Positions 1 to 6,653 are shown, counted from the stretch's first letter. The stretch: 7,415 bases of DNA from Actinomycetota bacterium (GCA_016870425.1 VGBQ01000130.1:1-7415), one strand, 5' to 3'. The notes: generated by a model not told the origin, from the letters alone. A program made the numbers and translations.

Positions 1-985
1 CGGTGCCGAAGAGCCCGCCGTTGGCGAAGCCATAGAGCGACTGCACGATCTGGTAGCCGCCGGTGTCGGAGTAGGCAAAGGGATCGAGCCAGATCTGCAC
101 GCGGGTGCGTACATGTCCGAACATCAGATACGCGAAGACAGCGCCGACGGCGAAGAGCACGAAGCCCAGCACGAGCCAGGACCATCGCTGGGTGGCGATG
201 TAGAGCATGGCGACGAAGAGGCCGAAGAAGAGCAGGGACGTGCCCAGGTCGCGCTCGAAGACGAGCACGCCGAGGGAGACTGCCCAGACGATGAGGATCG
301 GCCCGAGGTCGCGGGCCCGAGGCAGGGGTACGCCGAGCACCTTGGTGCGCACGAGCGCGAGCGAGTCGCGTGTCACAACGAGATAGCCCGCGAAGAAGAT
401 CGTGAGCAGGATCTTGGCCGCCTCGGCCGGCTGGAAGGTGAATCCCCCGACGCGCACCCACAGGGTCGCGCCATTGACCGTGGCGCCGATCACCGGTGCG
501 AGCGGCAGGAGGAGCAGGATCACGCCGACGAGGCCGCAGGTGTAGGTGTAGCGCTGCAGCACGCGGTGGTCCCGGAGCACGAGCAGCACGAGGACGAAGA
601 GCAGGATCGCGACGGCGTACCACGTGAGCTGGTTGTAGACGTCGGGAGTGGGGATCGGATTGTCATTGCGCTCGGCGCGCTGCACAGCCGCGACATCGAG
701 GCGATAGATCATCACCAGACCGAGGATCGTCAGCAGCGTCGCGATCGGCAGCAGGAAGGGATCGGCGTAGGGCACGCGCCAGCGCACGATGATGTGCGCG
801 ACGAGCGCGATCACCCCGACGACCGCCGCCGTGATCCAAAATCGCGAGTGCAGGCCCTCGCCGGTGGACCACGCGACCTGCTGGGTGCCCAGCACCCCCA
901 GCCCCCAGGCGAGCACGAGCAGGACGAGCTCGAGATTGCGACGGGTGCGCTGGCGGGGCTGCGCGGCGGGGACGGCCGCGCTCAC
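1..985 (-). CDS. rodA: SEDS-family peptidoglycan glycosyltransferase RodA/FtsW, C-terminus off the left edge
   Basis: A clean minus-strand frame of 328 codons runs from GTG 985-983 to the window edge. It has many hydrophobic segments (about residues 19-36, 50-67, 78-95, 120-137, 149-167, 190-205, 228-243, 250-265 and 269-289). SEDS hallmarks are visible: VNGA near 170, FQPAEAAK at 184-191, ERDLGTS at 244-250 with the presumed catalytic Asp246, and the loop DPFAYSDTGGYQIVQS at 301-316. SEDS proteins polymerise lipid II into glycan strands at the plasma membrane together with a class B penicillin-binding protein. The start overlaps the restored pstP stop as GTGA (985-982), indicating translational coupling. 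Roughly 120 or more C-terminal residues should lie to the left, where pbpA, pknA and pknB usually follow. FtsW is the alternative name; I prefer RodA because of the cluster context. Confidence 0.93.
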   Translation of the reverse strand, partial: MSAAVPAAQPRQRTRRNLELVLLVLAWGLGVLGTQQVAWSTGEGLHSRFWITAAVVGVIALVAHIIVRWRVPYADPFLLPIATLLTILGLVMIYRLDVAAVQRAERNDNPIPTPDVYNQLTWYAVAILLFVLVLLVLRDHRVLQRYTYTCGLVGVILLLLPLAPVIGATVNGATLWVRVGGFTFQPAEAAKILLTIFFAGYLVVTRDSLALVRTKVLGVPLPRARDLGPILIVWAVSLGVLVFERDLGTSLLFFGLFVAMLYIATQRWSWLVLGFVLFAVGAVFAYLMFGHVRTRVQIWLDPFAYSDTGGYQIVQSLYGFANGGLFGT

Positions 986-1178
986 GGGCCCGTCCCCGGC
1001 GTCACGAGCGGTGGGCAGTACGCCGGCCGCGGTAGCGAGATGCAGGCGCGGTCGCGCAGCCCGGCCACGATCGCGTCGGCTCCCTCGCGACCCTGCGCAG
1101 AGATGCCGTTGGTCACCAGGCCCGCCTCGAGCGGCGGCAGGTCGGAGACGGGGATGTCGCCACGAGGGTCGACAGTGA
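982..1178 (-). pseudogene. pstP: Displaced C-terminal segment of pstP (about 65 codons in the adjacent frame)
   Basis: This frame reads LTVDPRGDIPVSDLPPL and later NGISAQGREGADAIVAG and LRDRACI. That matches the extracytoplasmic tail of actinobacterial PstP, in which a run like IPVSDLPP, a GI-x-A segment and a late ACI are typical (from family knowledge, not from a search). It ends at TGA 984-982, which overlaps the rodA start by four bases, as fhaB and pstP overlap. Adding one G to the run at 1179-1182 joins it in frame to the upstream pstP and gives 436 residues (371 + 65). It is therefore not a separate gene but the lost end of pstP, either through a real one-base deletion or a homopolymer error in the sequence. 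Confidence 0.75.
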
Positions 1179-2291
1179 GGGGAAGGTGCTCACGCCCTGG
1201 AAGACAGCGACCGCGCCGCCGCTGGTCCCGACGTACCACTGCGACCTCATCCACGCGCTGCCGAGGAGCACGATGGCAATGACGGCGACGAGCACCACCG
1301 CGCCGATGCCCAGCGCCCAGGAGATGACCTGGCGACGACGTGACCAGGGGGCGCGCGCCGCTGCGGACCGGCCGCCGTCGGCGGCAACCGCGGGGAGTTC
1401 GGAGGTGGGCGGTCCTCCGTCGATGACCGGCGGCGGGTCCGGGGCGTTGGGGTCGACCTGCGCGTCGTCGGGGAAGTGCACGCGCGGCAGTCGTGCGCGC
1501 ACGCGCGGCTCGCCGGCCGCACCCACCACGACCGGCTGGGCCGCGGGGTCGCTGCCCTCGATGACGTCGGCGACGACGACCGTGACGTTGTCCGGCGCAC
1601 CCCGCGCCAGCGCGAGGTCGACCAGGGCGATGACGGTCGCGGTGGGCTCGGTCTCGCCGAGGATCGTGCGCAGCTCATCGTCACTCACGACCCCGGTGAG
1701 GCCGTCGCTGCAGAGCAGGAATCGGTCGCCTGCACGCGCCTCGATGACCGAGAGATCGGGGTCTGCTGGCTGCAGCCCGTCGATCGCTCGCATGATGAGC
1801 GAGCGGCGCGGGTGCACGGCCGCCTCGTCCTCGCTGATGCGCCCCGCGTCGATGAGCGTCTGCACATAGGTGTGGTCATGGGTGATTCGGGTCAGGTCAC
1901 CCCCCCGCAGCAGATAGCCGCGGGAGTCACCGACATGCACGACGGCGACCCGCGCCGCGGTGCCCTCGTCGATGAAGGACAGCGCGGTGGCGGTGGTGCC
2001 CATGCCTACGAGATCGGGGTTGTCGGCCACGACCTGGCCGATGCTGACGCCGGCGGCCTGCACTCCCGCGGCGAGTGACGCGAGGGTCTCCCCCGGGTCG
2101 CCCTGACCGTCAACAACGTCGGCGAGCGTCGCCACCGCCGTCGCGCTGGCGAGTTCGCCCGCCGCGTGTCCGCCCATGCCGTCAGCGACGACGAGCAGCC
2201 GCGGACTGGCGTAGCCGGAATCCTCATTTTCCCGGCGGACCATGCCCACGTCGGAGCGCGCGGCGTAGCGGAGGGTGAGGCCCACGGTCAC
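1113..2291 (-). CDS. pstP: PP2C-family Ser/Thr phosphatase PstP, frameshifted near the 3' end
   Basis: The product is a metal-dependent phosphatase that removes phosphate from Ser/Thr kinases of the PknA/PknB type and their cell-wall targets. The PP2C core covers about residues 5-245: RRENED at 19-24, DGMGGH at 37-42, GDSRGYLL at 121-128, CSDGL at 194-198 and APDNVT at 232-237, so the metal-binding Asp37, Asp196 and Asp234 are present. A Pro/Ala-rich linker (246-320), one membrane helix (323-347) and a short outer segment beginning QWYVGTSGG follow. The frame then leaves the family pattern after about residue 370 and stops at 1113 with a Ser/Arg-rich tail. The natural continuation is in the adjacent frame. 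The start GTG 2291-2289 overlaps the fhaB stop as GTGA. An AGAGG at 2295-2291 would better serve a second in-frame GTG at 2285-2283, five bases on. The catalytic domain is intact, so activity may remain. Confidence 0.9.
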   Translation of the reverse strand: MTVGLTLRYAARSDVGMVRRENEDSGYASPRLLVVADGMGGHAAGELASATAVATLADVVDGQGDPGETLASLAAGVQAAGVSIGQVVADNPDLVGMGTTATALSFIDEGTAARVAVVHVGDSRGYLLRGGDLTRITHDHTYVQTLIDAGRISEDEAAVHPRRSLIMRAIDGLQPADPDLSVIEARAGDRFLLCSDGLTGVVSDDELRTILGETEPTATVIALVDLALARGAPDNVTVVVADVIEGSDPAAQPVVVGAAGEPRVRARLPRVHFPDDAQVDPNAPDPPPVIDGGPPTSELPAVAADGGRSAAARAPWSRRRQVISWALGIGAVVLVAVIAIVLLGSAWMRSQWYVGTSGGAVAVFQGVSTFPSLSTLVATSPSPTCRRSRRAW

Positions 2292-2794
2292 CTCTGCAAC
2301 TGCAGGGTCGTGCGCCCGATCCGCAGGGGGACCCCGGGCGGCAGCACCGTGGGAGATGTGATGCGGGTGCGATCGATCCACGTGCCGTTGGTGGAGCCGA
2401 GGTCCTCGACGATCCAGCCGTCGTCGCCGGGATACAGGCGTGCGTGACGGCTCGAGGCGTAGTCGTCGTCGATCACCAGGGTGGAGTCCGGGGCGCGCCC
2501 GAGCGTGACCTGCGCGGTGCCCAGGGGGATGACGGTCTGGGCGAGTGGGCCCTCGGTGACGACGAGTGAGGGTCCCGCCTTGGCGTGCTTCGCGGGCTTC
2601 GGCTGCTTCGCGGGCTTCGCGGGCTTGGGCGGCTTGGCCGGCTTGGGCGGGCGGGTGCTCGCCCGCGTGGGCGCCGGGCGGGCATCGCGCGGCAGCATGA
2701 GGTCGCGCCGCAGTGCGACGACGGTGATGATGATGAAGAGCCAGAGCGCACCGAGGAACGCCAGCCTCAGGAGGGTGAGGGCGAACTCGGTCAC
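2288..2794 (-). CDS. fhaB: Membrane-anchored FHA-domain protein FhaB (FipA-like)
   Basis: The protein has 168 residues and starts at GTG 2794-2792, four bases after the fhaA stop. An N-terminal membrane helix (about 8-28) is followed by Arg-Arg, which predicts a cytoplasmic C-terminus. A Lys/Pro/Ala linker (49-73) leads to a C-terminal FHA domain (about 77-168). Phosphopeptide-binding signatures are clear: GR at 99-100, DDYASSRHARL at 110-120 with Ser115 and His117, and DLGSTNGT at 131-138 with Asn136. FHA domains bind phosphothreonine peptides; mycobacterial FhaB is linked to division and cell-wall synthesis and is a substrate of the neighbouring kinases. The stop overlaps the pstP GTG. Length and domain order match the family; the regular lysine linker is the unusual part. 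Confidence 0.93.
   Translation of the reverse strand: MTEFALTLLRLAFLGALWLFIIITVVALRRDLMLPRDARPAPTRASTRPPKPAKPPKPAKPAKQPKPAKHAKAGPSLVVTEGPLAQTVIPLGTAQVTLGRAPDSTLVIDDDYASSRHARLYPGDDGWIVEDLGSTNGTWIDRTRITSPTVLPPGVPLRIGRTTLQLQR
2579..2644 (-). repeat. (Lys-x-x)8 tandem repeat in the FhaB linker
   Basis: Codons 51-72 of fhaB encode eight consecutive triplets beginning with Lys: KPA, KPP, KPA, KPA, KQP, KPA, KHA and a final AK (Lys at 51, 54, 57, 60, 63, 66, 69 and 72). In the DNA this appears as imperfect 9-base units resembling gggcttcgc and gggcttggc on the plus strand. The repeat sits between the membrane helix and the FHA domain. Confidence 0.85.
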
Positions 2795-2798
2795 CGCG

Positions 2799-3476
2799 TC
2801 AGCCCGTCCGGTAGGTGATCGAGGTCGTGCCGATGAGGATCACCGACCCATCGACGAGAGCAGCCTGCCCCACGCGCGTGCCGTCGATCATCATGCCGTT
2901 GGTGGAACCGAGGTCGCGCGCGATCGCGGGGGTGCCGACGACGACCTCGCAGTGACTGCGCGAGACACCCGGATCCTCGATGCGGATGTCGGCCTCATTG
3001 CCGCGGCCCAGGCGTGTCACGGCGCGCACGAGGGGGTACGCCGTGCCGCCGATCTCGAGGTAGGGCTGACCGGGCAGCGCATCGGAGACGGCGGCCGAGA
3101 CCACGGCGGCACGCGCCTCGGAGTGCACGCGGAAGATCCCGGTGTCGAGGGCGTCGTCGAGGGCAAGGCCGACCTCGGCGGGGCCGAGAAGTGCGTATCC
3201 CTGCTCCGCGGCGTACTCCGTGACGACCGTCGCGAGCTCCCCCTGCAGGGCCGCGCGATAGACGCTCAGGCGCTCGTCGTCGTGCGGCGCGAGGTCGATG
3301 GTGAAGACATTCGGGGTGACGGTGCGGCCGCGCGCGACGATGGCGGCGCGGTCGTCCATCTCCTTCTGCAGGGCCGCGGCGAGCTCGACCGGCTGGACCT
3401 CGGACTTGAAGGCCTTGGCGAAGGCGCCGTTGACGATGCGGTCGAGGCGGTCTTCGAAGCGATCCAGTAGGCCCAC
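2799..3476 (-). CDS. fhaA: FHA-domain protein FhaA with N-terminal DUF3662 (compact form)
   Basis: The protein has 225 residues. Residues 1-120 match the DUF3662 (FhaA N-terminal) region: GLLDRFEDRLDRIVNGAFAK at 2-21, QPVELAAALQKEMDDRA at 28-44 and TPNVFTIDLAPHD at 54-66. Residues 137-225 form an FHA domain with LGRG at 156-159, PGVSRSHCE at 169-177 (Ser172, His175) and DLGSTNG at 188-194 (Asn193). Family members read kinase-made phosphothreonines and, in mycobacteria, act with the MviN/MurJ lipid II pathway. The mycobacterial protein has a long Gly/Pro/Tyr-rich linker between the two domains; here only about 15 residues separate them. GTG 3476-3474 was chosen because DUF3662 starts there; a farther upstream start at 3740 would overlap the hydrolase gene. 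It is the first gene of the cluster, and its stop is four bases before fhaB. Confidence 0.92.
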   Translation of the reverse strand: MGLLDRFEDRLDRIVNGAFAKAFKSEVQPVELAAALQKEMDDRAAIVARGRTVTPNVFTIDLAPHDDERLSVYRAALQGELATVVTEYAAEQGYALLGPAEVGLALDDALDTGIFRVHSEARAAVVSAAVSDALPGQPYLEIGGTAYPLVRAVTRLGRGNEADIRIEDPGVSRSHCEVVVGTPAIARDLGSTNGMMIDGTRVGQAALVDGSVILIGTTSITYRTG

Positions 3477-3482
3477 CCGTGA

Positions 3483-3488
3483 ATGGTA
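3483..3488 (-). promoter_or_regulatory. Candidate -10 element for leaderless fhaA transcript
   Basis: On the minus strand TACCAT (3488-3483) fits the actinobacterial TANNNT -10 pattern. It is followed by exactly six bases (TCACGG) and then the fhaA GTG, so transcription would begin at or next to the start codon. There is no Shine-Dalgarno sequence upstream of this GTG, which agrees with a leaderless message. No good -35 is seen. This is inference from spacing. Confidence 0.4.
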
Positions 3489-3507
3489 CGGCGCATCCCC
3501 TAGCGGA

Positions 3508-3524
3508 GGGGGCGTGACGCTCCC
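3508..3524 (-). terminator. Short GC-rich hairpin after the hydrolase gene
   Basis: Arms gggggcg (3508-3514) and cgctccc (3518-3524) pair over 7 bp with one G-U and a 3-base loop. It begins eight bases after the hydrolase stop (3533) on the minus strand. No T-run follows, so it is at best a weak or non-canonical terminator, and it also lies just upstream of the candidate fhaA promoter. Confidence 0.25.
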
Positions 3525-3532
3525 GCCAGGGA

Positions 3533-6500
3533 CTAGCCGTAGCCCCTCTCGAACCAGTACACAGGCGGAAGGCCCTCGTTTTGCCGGAGGCACTCGATAG
3601 CCGCACGCGACTCCATGGGCGGGGAGAACCGGCTCGCCAACAGGGGGAAGTCCAGCATAGTCAGCGAGCAGGCTTCTAGCACAGGCTCCGCCGCGAGCTC
3701 CCTCTTCTCTAAGTAAGGAACGCCGTAGCGATGCAGGCACTCCAGCAACTGGAAGACCTCGGGCTCCGTGTCATTCAGGCCCGGGATCGGTGCAGTGTCA
3801 TCGCTCATCACCTCGCGGATACGGTCCAACTCCGTCTCAGATGCCTCGCATTCGTTCTCCAGGATCTGCGGACCCGCCAGTGGGACTTGTGGGAACTCGA
3901 CGGCAGGCTCACCCCGCTCCAGGCAGGCGACGAGCTTTGAGCCCTGAGTCGTGAGTTCGCCCCGCGTCGTCTCCATCAGGCGTTCGATAGCTGGCCAGAC
4001 AAGGTCCTCGGGCACTCCGCACGCGATGGCGTAGTCAGGATCCGGTTCCACCGAGAGGGCCGGCTGGCTCGCCGTCCATTCGGGGTCGACGCCGGTAGTG
4101 GCCTCAACGACGGGAGCATTGTTCTCGGCGATCGAGAGTGGCGTGGGCCCCAAGGCCTTGCCCCAACCGAAGGGCACCCGAACGTTCGTGTTGCCCTGCC
4201 TGATGTTGGTAGCCTTCACGGCCGCGAAGGTGCCGAGGATCTGCTTGAGTCGCTGAGCAAAAGCAGCGTTCGACATCCGGCGCTCAAGCCGCCTGAGCTC
4301 GGCGTAGGCATCGGGGTCATAGACGTCGAGGGGTGAGCGGGTGTAGCTGCCAAGGGTTTGCCACTTCCCACACGTGCGATTGTCACCGTCGTAGGCCCGC
4401 GGACCACATGCGCGGATCTCCACGAGTGCACCCACGTCTTCGGGCGACAGTGTGATGGTGGCTCCGAACTTGTTTCCTGTCAGTGTGTCGGCCCCCGTGA
4501 ACTCAACCTCTTCTTGACGGGGCAAAGCCAGACTGTAGGTAAGGCTGTCCGGGCGCTGTAGGAACCTGAGTCCGACTCGTTTGATGTCCAGGGTGATAGG
4601 TGTGGTGCGCACGATGACCCAGGGCCGGTCGTTGCCGTTGGGGTACTCAAGGTCCTTCCAGGGGACCGTGATGGTGACTTGGCTGCCGTCCGTGCCACCC
4701 AGCGTTGTCCAGCCACCAAGCGGATTCGGCCGGGCGGTCACCGTCTCCGGCGAGAGCTTGGGCGTCATCTTCTCTCGCAGTTGCCCAATCATCCCGAAGA
4801 GGATGCGCTCGGCGTAGTCCTGCTGACCAAAGGCATTGGGGTGCAAGATGCCCGCCGACACGTCGAGGGGCCCATCCATGTCCTCGCCTTGTGCATCGAT
4901 CGCTTCAGGAAGATTGTTCACGAAGGGCTTGAGAGCGCACATGCCGTGCTGGTCGCGCCAGCCTTCCCAGAGGCGATCACCCCGTGGACCCTTGGACACC
5001 AGATGCCAGCCGAGCGTGGCCCCCTGTCCATTGTCCGTGGCGACCTTGCGAATCTCACTGACAAGTGCGGAGCCCACCTTTTCCTGCGCGTAGCGCCAGG
5101 ACTCCCACTCGGAGAAGCTGAGCAGCCAATCGCTGTCCATGCGGACGTACGGATCGTGGCGAACCATGTAGGCATCAGAGTCGGGCCCGTGTGCGGCGAG
5201 GGCTGCCGAATAGACCGCTGCCAGGGAGAGCGGGGGGTGGCTGTCTGCGCAGAAGTCCTGTCCGTTGTCACTCCGCGTAAAGTCAGGGACCTCGGCCAGG
5301 TACACGCGATTCGGCTTCAGGAATTGCTTGATTTGCGTGTTCAGGAGGCCGTAACGCTGTGCTGTCGAAGACCAACGCTGACCAGGAGTGCGGCTGAGGC
5401 AGCCCCGCTTCGCAGTGTCCATCACCGAGCAGTTGGCCACCAGTGGGTCAACGACCTCTGCGGTCGGGATTCGCTTTGTGCTCGGGCACAAGCTGAGAGG
5501 GACGAGCGGAATCTCGCAGGTGATCACGGTTTCCCACGCGGACGGAGCGACGATGCCGCCCTTGATGGCGGCCTGGGACAGGTCTGTCCACTCATCCCCC
5601 GAGCGGCAAGCAAACGCGCACTCTGCGATGACAGGACCGAAGAAGACGTCGTTGCCGCCGACACTCATGTATGTGGCATCTACGGTCGGCTTTGACCTGT
5701 GGAAGCTACCGAGCCACCGCACTGCCTGCGTGATCTGCGTCTCCTGGGTCGCTCGTGACTGTGCAACTCGCAGGAAAGCCTCTTCATCGGAATAAAAACT
5801 GCTCACTCCCGCGGCACTCTGTGACTGAGAGAACTTCCAGGTGACGTACCGGTCACGCCACAAGTGTCTTGATTCCGCCCCAGAGCACGCGAAGTTGCGC
5901 CAGTAGATGTTGAACTGCGGGTAGAGCCGCCGCATTTCCAGCATCGCGTTGGCAAAGCCCGACTTCGACGAGCGATGACAGTACGAGGCCAGCCTCGGGT
6001 CATCGGATTCGCTTCGGGCGACGGGATAATCCGTGAAGTCGGTCCACTCAACCTCGTCCCAGGCATTCGGGAAGACAAGTTCAGTCAGCCAGTCGGTGGG
6101 AGTCGCGGGATTGCCCTCGCCCGAAGCAAAGGAGTCGCCCATGCCCACAACGACGAAGTCGGGGGGCTCCTCAGCCGAATTCAGCACGCGCGGGTGCGGA
6201 CGGTTCTGCCAGAGGAGCGCATCATCGCCGGTCTGATTGAGCATGTCGCCTCGCCGACTGCGCTCGGCGTTGTAGGCAAGCCCCCGGGCACAGCCTCTTT
6301 CGTAGATCTGCTTGGGCTCGTAGAGGCCACCGGGCGGCTTCTCCACGTCGGTCACCGTCTCCACCAGCCACCAGAGAAAATCTCCAATGACGGACTCCTC
6401 CACAGCGTCAGCAATGACGGTGGCCGGGTCCAAGGCACACCAGATGTCGAAGACCGGCGGACCGGGTCTATACGGGTCTCCGAAGCGCCCATCGGCAGAT

Positions 6501-6571
6501 GCAGGGGGAGCGGTGACAAGACCGAGGATGAGTCCGCAGACAATGGCGAGTGACGCAAGCGTCCGGCGCAT
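3533..6571 (-). CDS. Large secreted SGNH/GDSL-type hydrolase with C-terminal Cys repeats
   Basis: The protein has 1012 residues. ATG 6571-6569 lies four bases after GGGAGGT and opens a signal peptide with a probable cut after ASA (residue 26). Residues 27-137 are unassigned. The hydrolase region (about 138-600) has GMGDSFASGEGN at 143-154 (nucleophile Ser147), ACSGA at 228-232 (oxyanion-hole Gly231), GGND at 305-308 and ILHPNAFG at 575-582 (catalytic His577). Such enzymes cleave ester bonds in lipids or acetylated glycans; the substrate here is unknown. The region is roughly twice the usual SGNH length, with about 270 residues between GGND and His. A beta-rich stretch (about 605-745, including C722 and C734), a charged helix (755-785) and three Cys-containing repeats (851-1012) follow. 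Twenty Cys in the mature chain suggest disulfides. There is no membrane anchor or sortase signal. Base use is less GC-rich than its neighbours. I do not recognise a named family for the full architecture. Confidence 0.88.
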   Translation of the reverse strand: MRRTLASLAIVCGLILGLVTAPPASADGRFGDPYRPGPPVFDIWCALDPATVIADAVEESVIGDFLWWLVETVTDVEKPPGGLYEPKQIYERGCARGLAYNAERSRRGDMLNQTGDDALLWQNRPHPRVLNSAEEPPDFVVVGMGDSFASGEGNPATPTDWLTELVFPNAWDEVEWTDFTDYPVARSESDDPRLASYCHRSSKSGFANAMLEMRRLYPQFNIYWRNFACSGAESRHLWRDRYVTWKFSQSQSAAGVSSFYSDEEAFLRVAQSRATQETQITQAVRWLGSFHRSKPTVDATYMSVGGNDVFFGPVIAECAFACRSGDEWTDLSQAAIKGGIVAPSAWETVITCEIPLVPLSLCPSTKRIPTAEVVDPLVANCSVMDTAKRGCLSRTPGQRWSSTAQRYGLLNTQIKQFLKPNRVYLAEVPDFTRSDNGQDFCADSHPPLSLAAVYSAALAAHGPDSDAYMVRHDPYVRMDSDWLLSFSEWESWRYAQEKVGSALVSEIRKVATDNGQGATLGWHLVSKGPRGDRLWEGWRDQHGMCALKPFVNNLPEAIDAQGEDMDGPLDVSAGILHPNAFGQQDYAERILFGMIGQLREKMTPKLSPETVTARPNPLGGWTTLGGTDGSQVTITVPWKDLEYPNGNDRPWVIVRTTPITLDIKRVGLRFLQRPDSLTYSLALPRQEEVEFTGADTLTGNKFGATITLSPEDVGALVEIRACGPRAYDGDNRTCGKWQTLGSYTRSPLDVYDPDAYAELRRLERRMSNAAFAQRLKQILGTFAAVKATNIRQGNTNVRVPFGWGKALGPTPLSIAENNAPVVEATTGVDPEWTASQPALSVEPDPDYAIACGVPEDLVWPAIERLMETTRGELTTQGSKLVACLERGEPAVEFPQVPLAGPQILENECEASETELDRIREVMSDDTAPIPGLNDTEPEVFQLLECLHRYGVPYLEKRELAAEPVLEACSLTMLDFPLLASRFSPPMESRAAIECLRQNEGLPPVYWFERGYG
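3536..4021 (-). repeat. Three degenerate Cys-pair repeats at the hydrolase C-terminus
   Basis: Residues 851-1012 fall into three units. Each starts at a Cys, carries a predicted helix, and ends in a second helix with a shared h-x-C-L motif, a Gly and a Pro: VACLERGEP (Cys851/Cys883), LECLHRYGVP (Cys908/Cys945) and IECLRQNEGLP (Cys968/Cys994). Spacing between the two Cys is 32, 37 and 26 residues. I aligned them by eye; identity outside the motif is low. The likely reading is disulfide-clasped helical hairpins that bind something outside the cell. Confidence 0.5.
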
Positions 6572-6575
6572 GGGC

Positions 6576-6582
6576 ACCTCCC
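6576..6582 (-). promoter_or_regulatory. Strong Shine-Dalgarno of the hydrolase gene
   Basis: GGGAGGT (6582-6576 on the minus strand) stands four bases before ATG 6571. It is the best ribosome binding site in the window and fixes the start, since the much longer open frame reaching back to 7243 would overlap the methyltransferase gene in another frame. Confidence 0.8.
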
Positions 6583-6613
6583 GGGGAGTGGCCGGAGTCT
6601 CCTCCCGCGGGAG
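6578..6613. repeat. Two CTCCC/GGGAG dyads in the hydrolase leader
   Basis: Dyad one is ctccc-g-gggag (6578-6588); dyad two is the perfect 12-base palindrome ctcccgcgggag (6602-6613). Thirteen bases separate them. The Shine-Dalgarno lies inside dyad one, so either CUCCC could pair with it in the mRNA, or the pair could be a tandem protein-binding site. The sequences are certain; a function is inference. Confidence 0.45.
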
Positions 6614-6647
6614 CGCCTTGGCAACGCGAAACAAGAAAAAGCCGTGT

Positions 6648-6653
6648 AAAATA
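6648..6653 (-). promoter_or_regulatory. Possible -10 element for the hydrolase gene
   Basis: TATTTT (6653-6648, minus strand) lies in the only AT-rich patch of the window, about 77 bases before the ATG and about 23 bases after the methyltransferase stop. A transcript from here would contain both dyads. No convincing -35 is seen at 17-18 bases. A small palindrome, ggacgccgtcc (6660-6670), lies just upstream in the -35 neighbourhood. Confidence 0.25.

Noticed and set aside
113..1282. Long plus-strand open frame (389 codons) opposite rodA and pstP
   Set aside because: Its product is a Glu/Asp/His/Arg/Gln-rich string with no domain, as expected for the complement of a hydrophobic GC-rich gene; the minus strand carries clear SEDS and PP2C motifs.
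2292..2381. Earlier ATG start for pstP at 2381
   Set aside because: It would add 30 His/Pro/Arg-rich residues inside the fhaB FHA domain; the family begins near LRYAARSD and GTG 2291 or 2285 fits.
2481..3470. Plus-strand open frame of 329 codons across fhaB and fhaA
   Set aside because: It is antisense to two well-supported FHA genes and begins with a low-complexity Gly/Leu/Phe stretch that is simply the reverse of the fhaB lysine linker.
4679..5695. Plus-strand open frame of 338 codons inside the hydrolase gene
   Set aside because: No recognisable domain, and it is antisense to the region with the GGND and catalytic His blocks.
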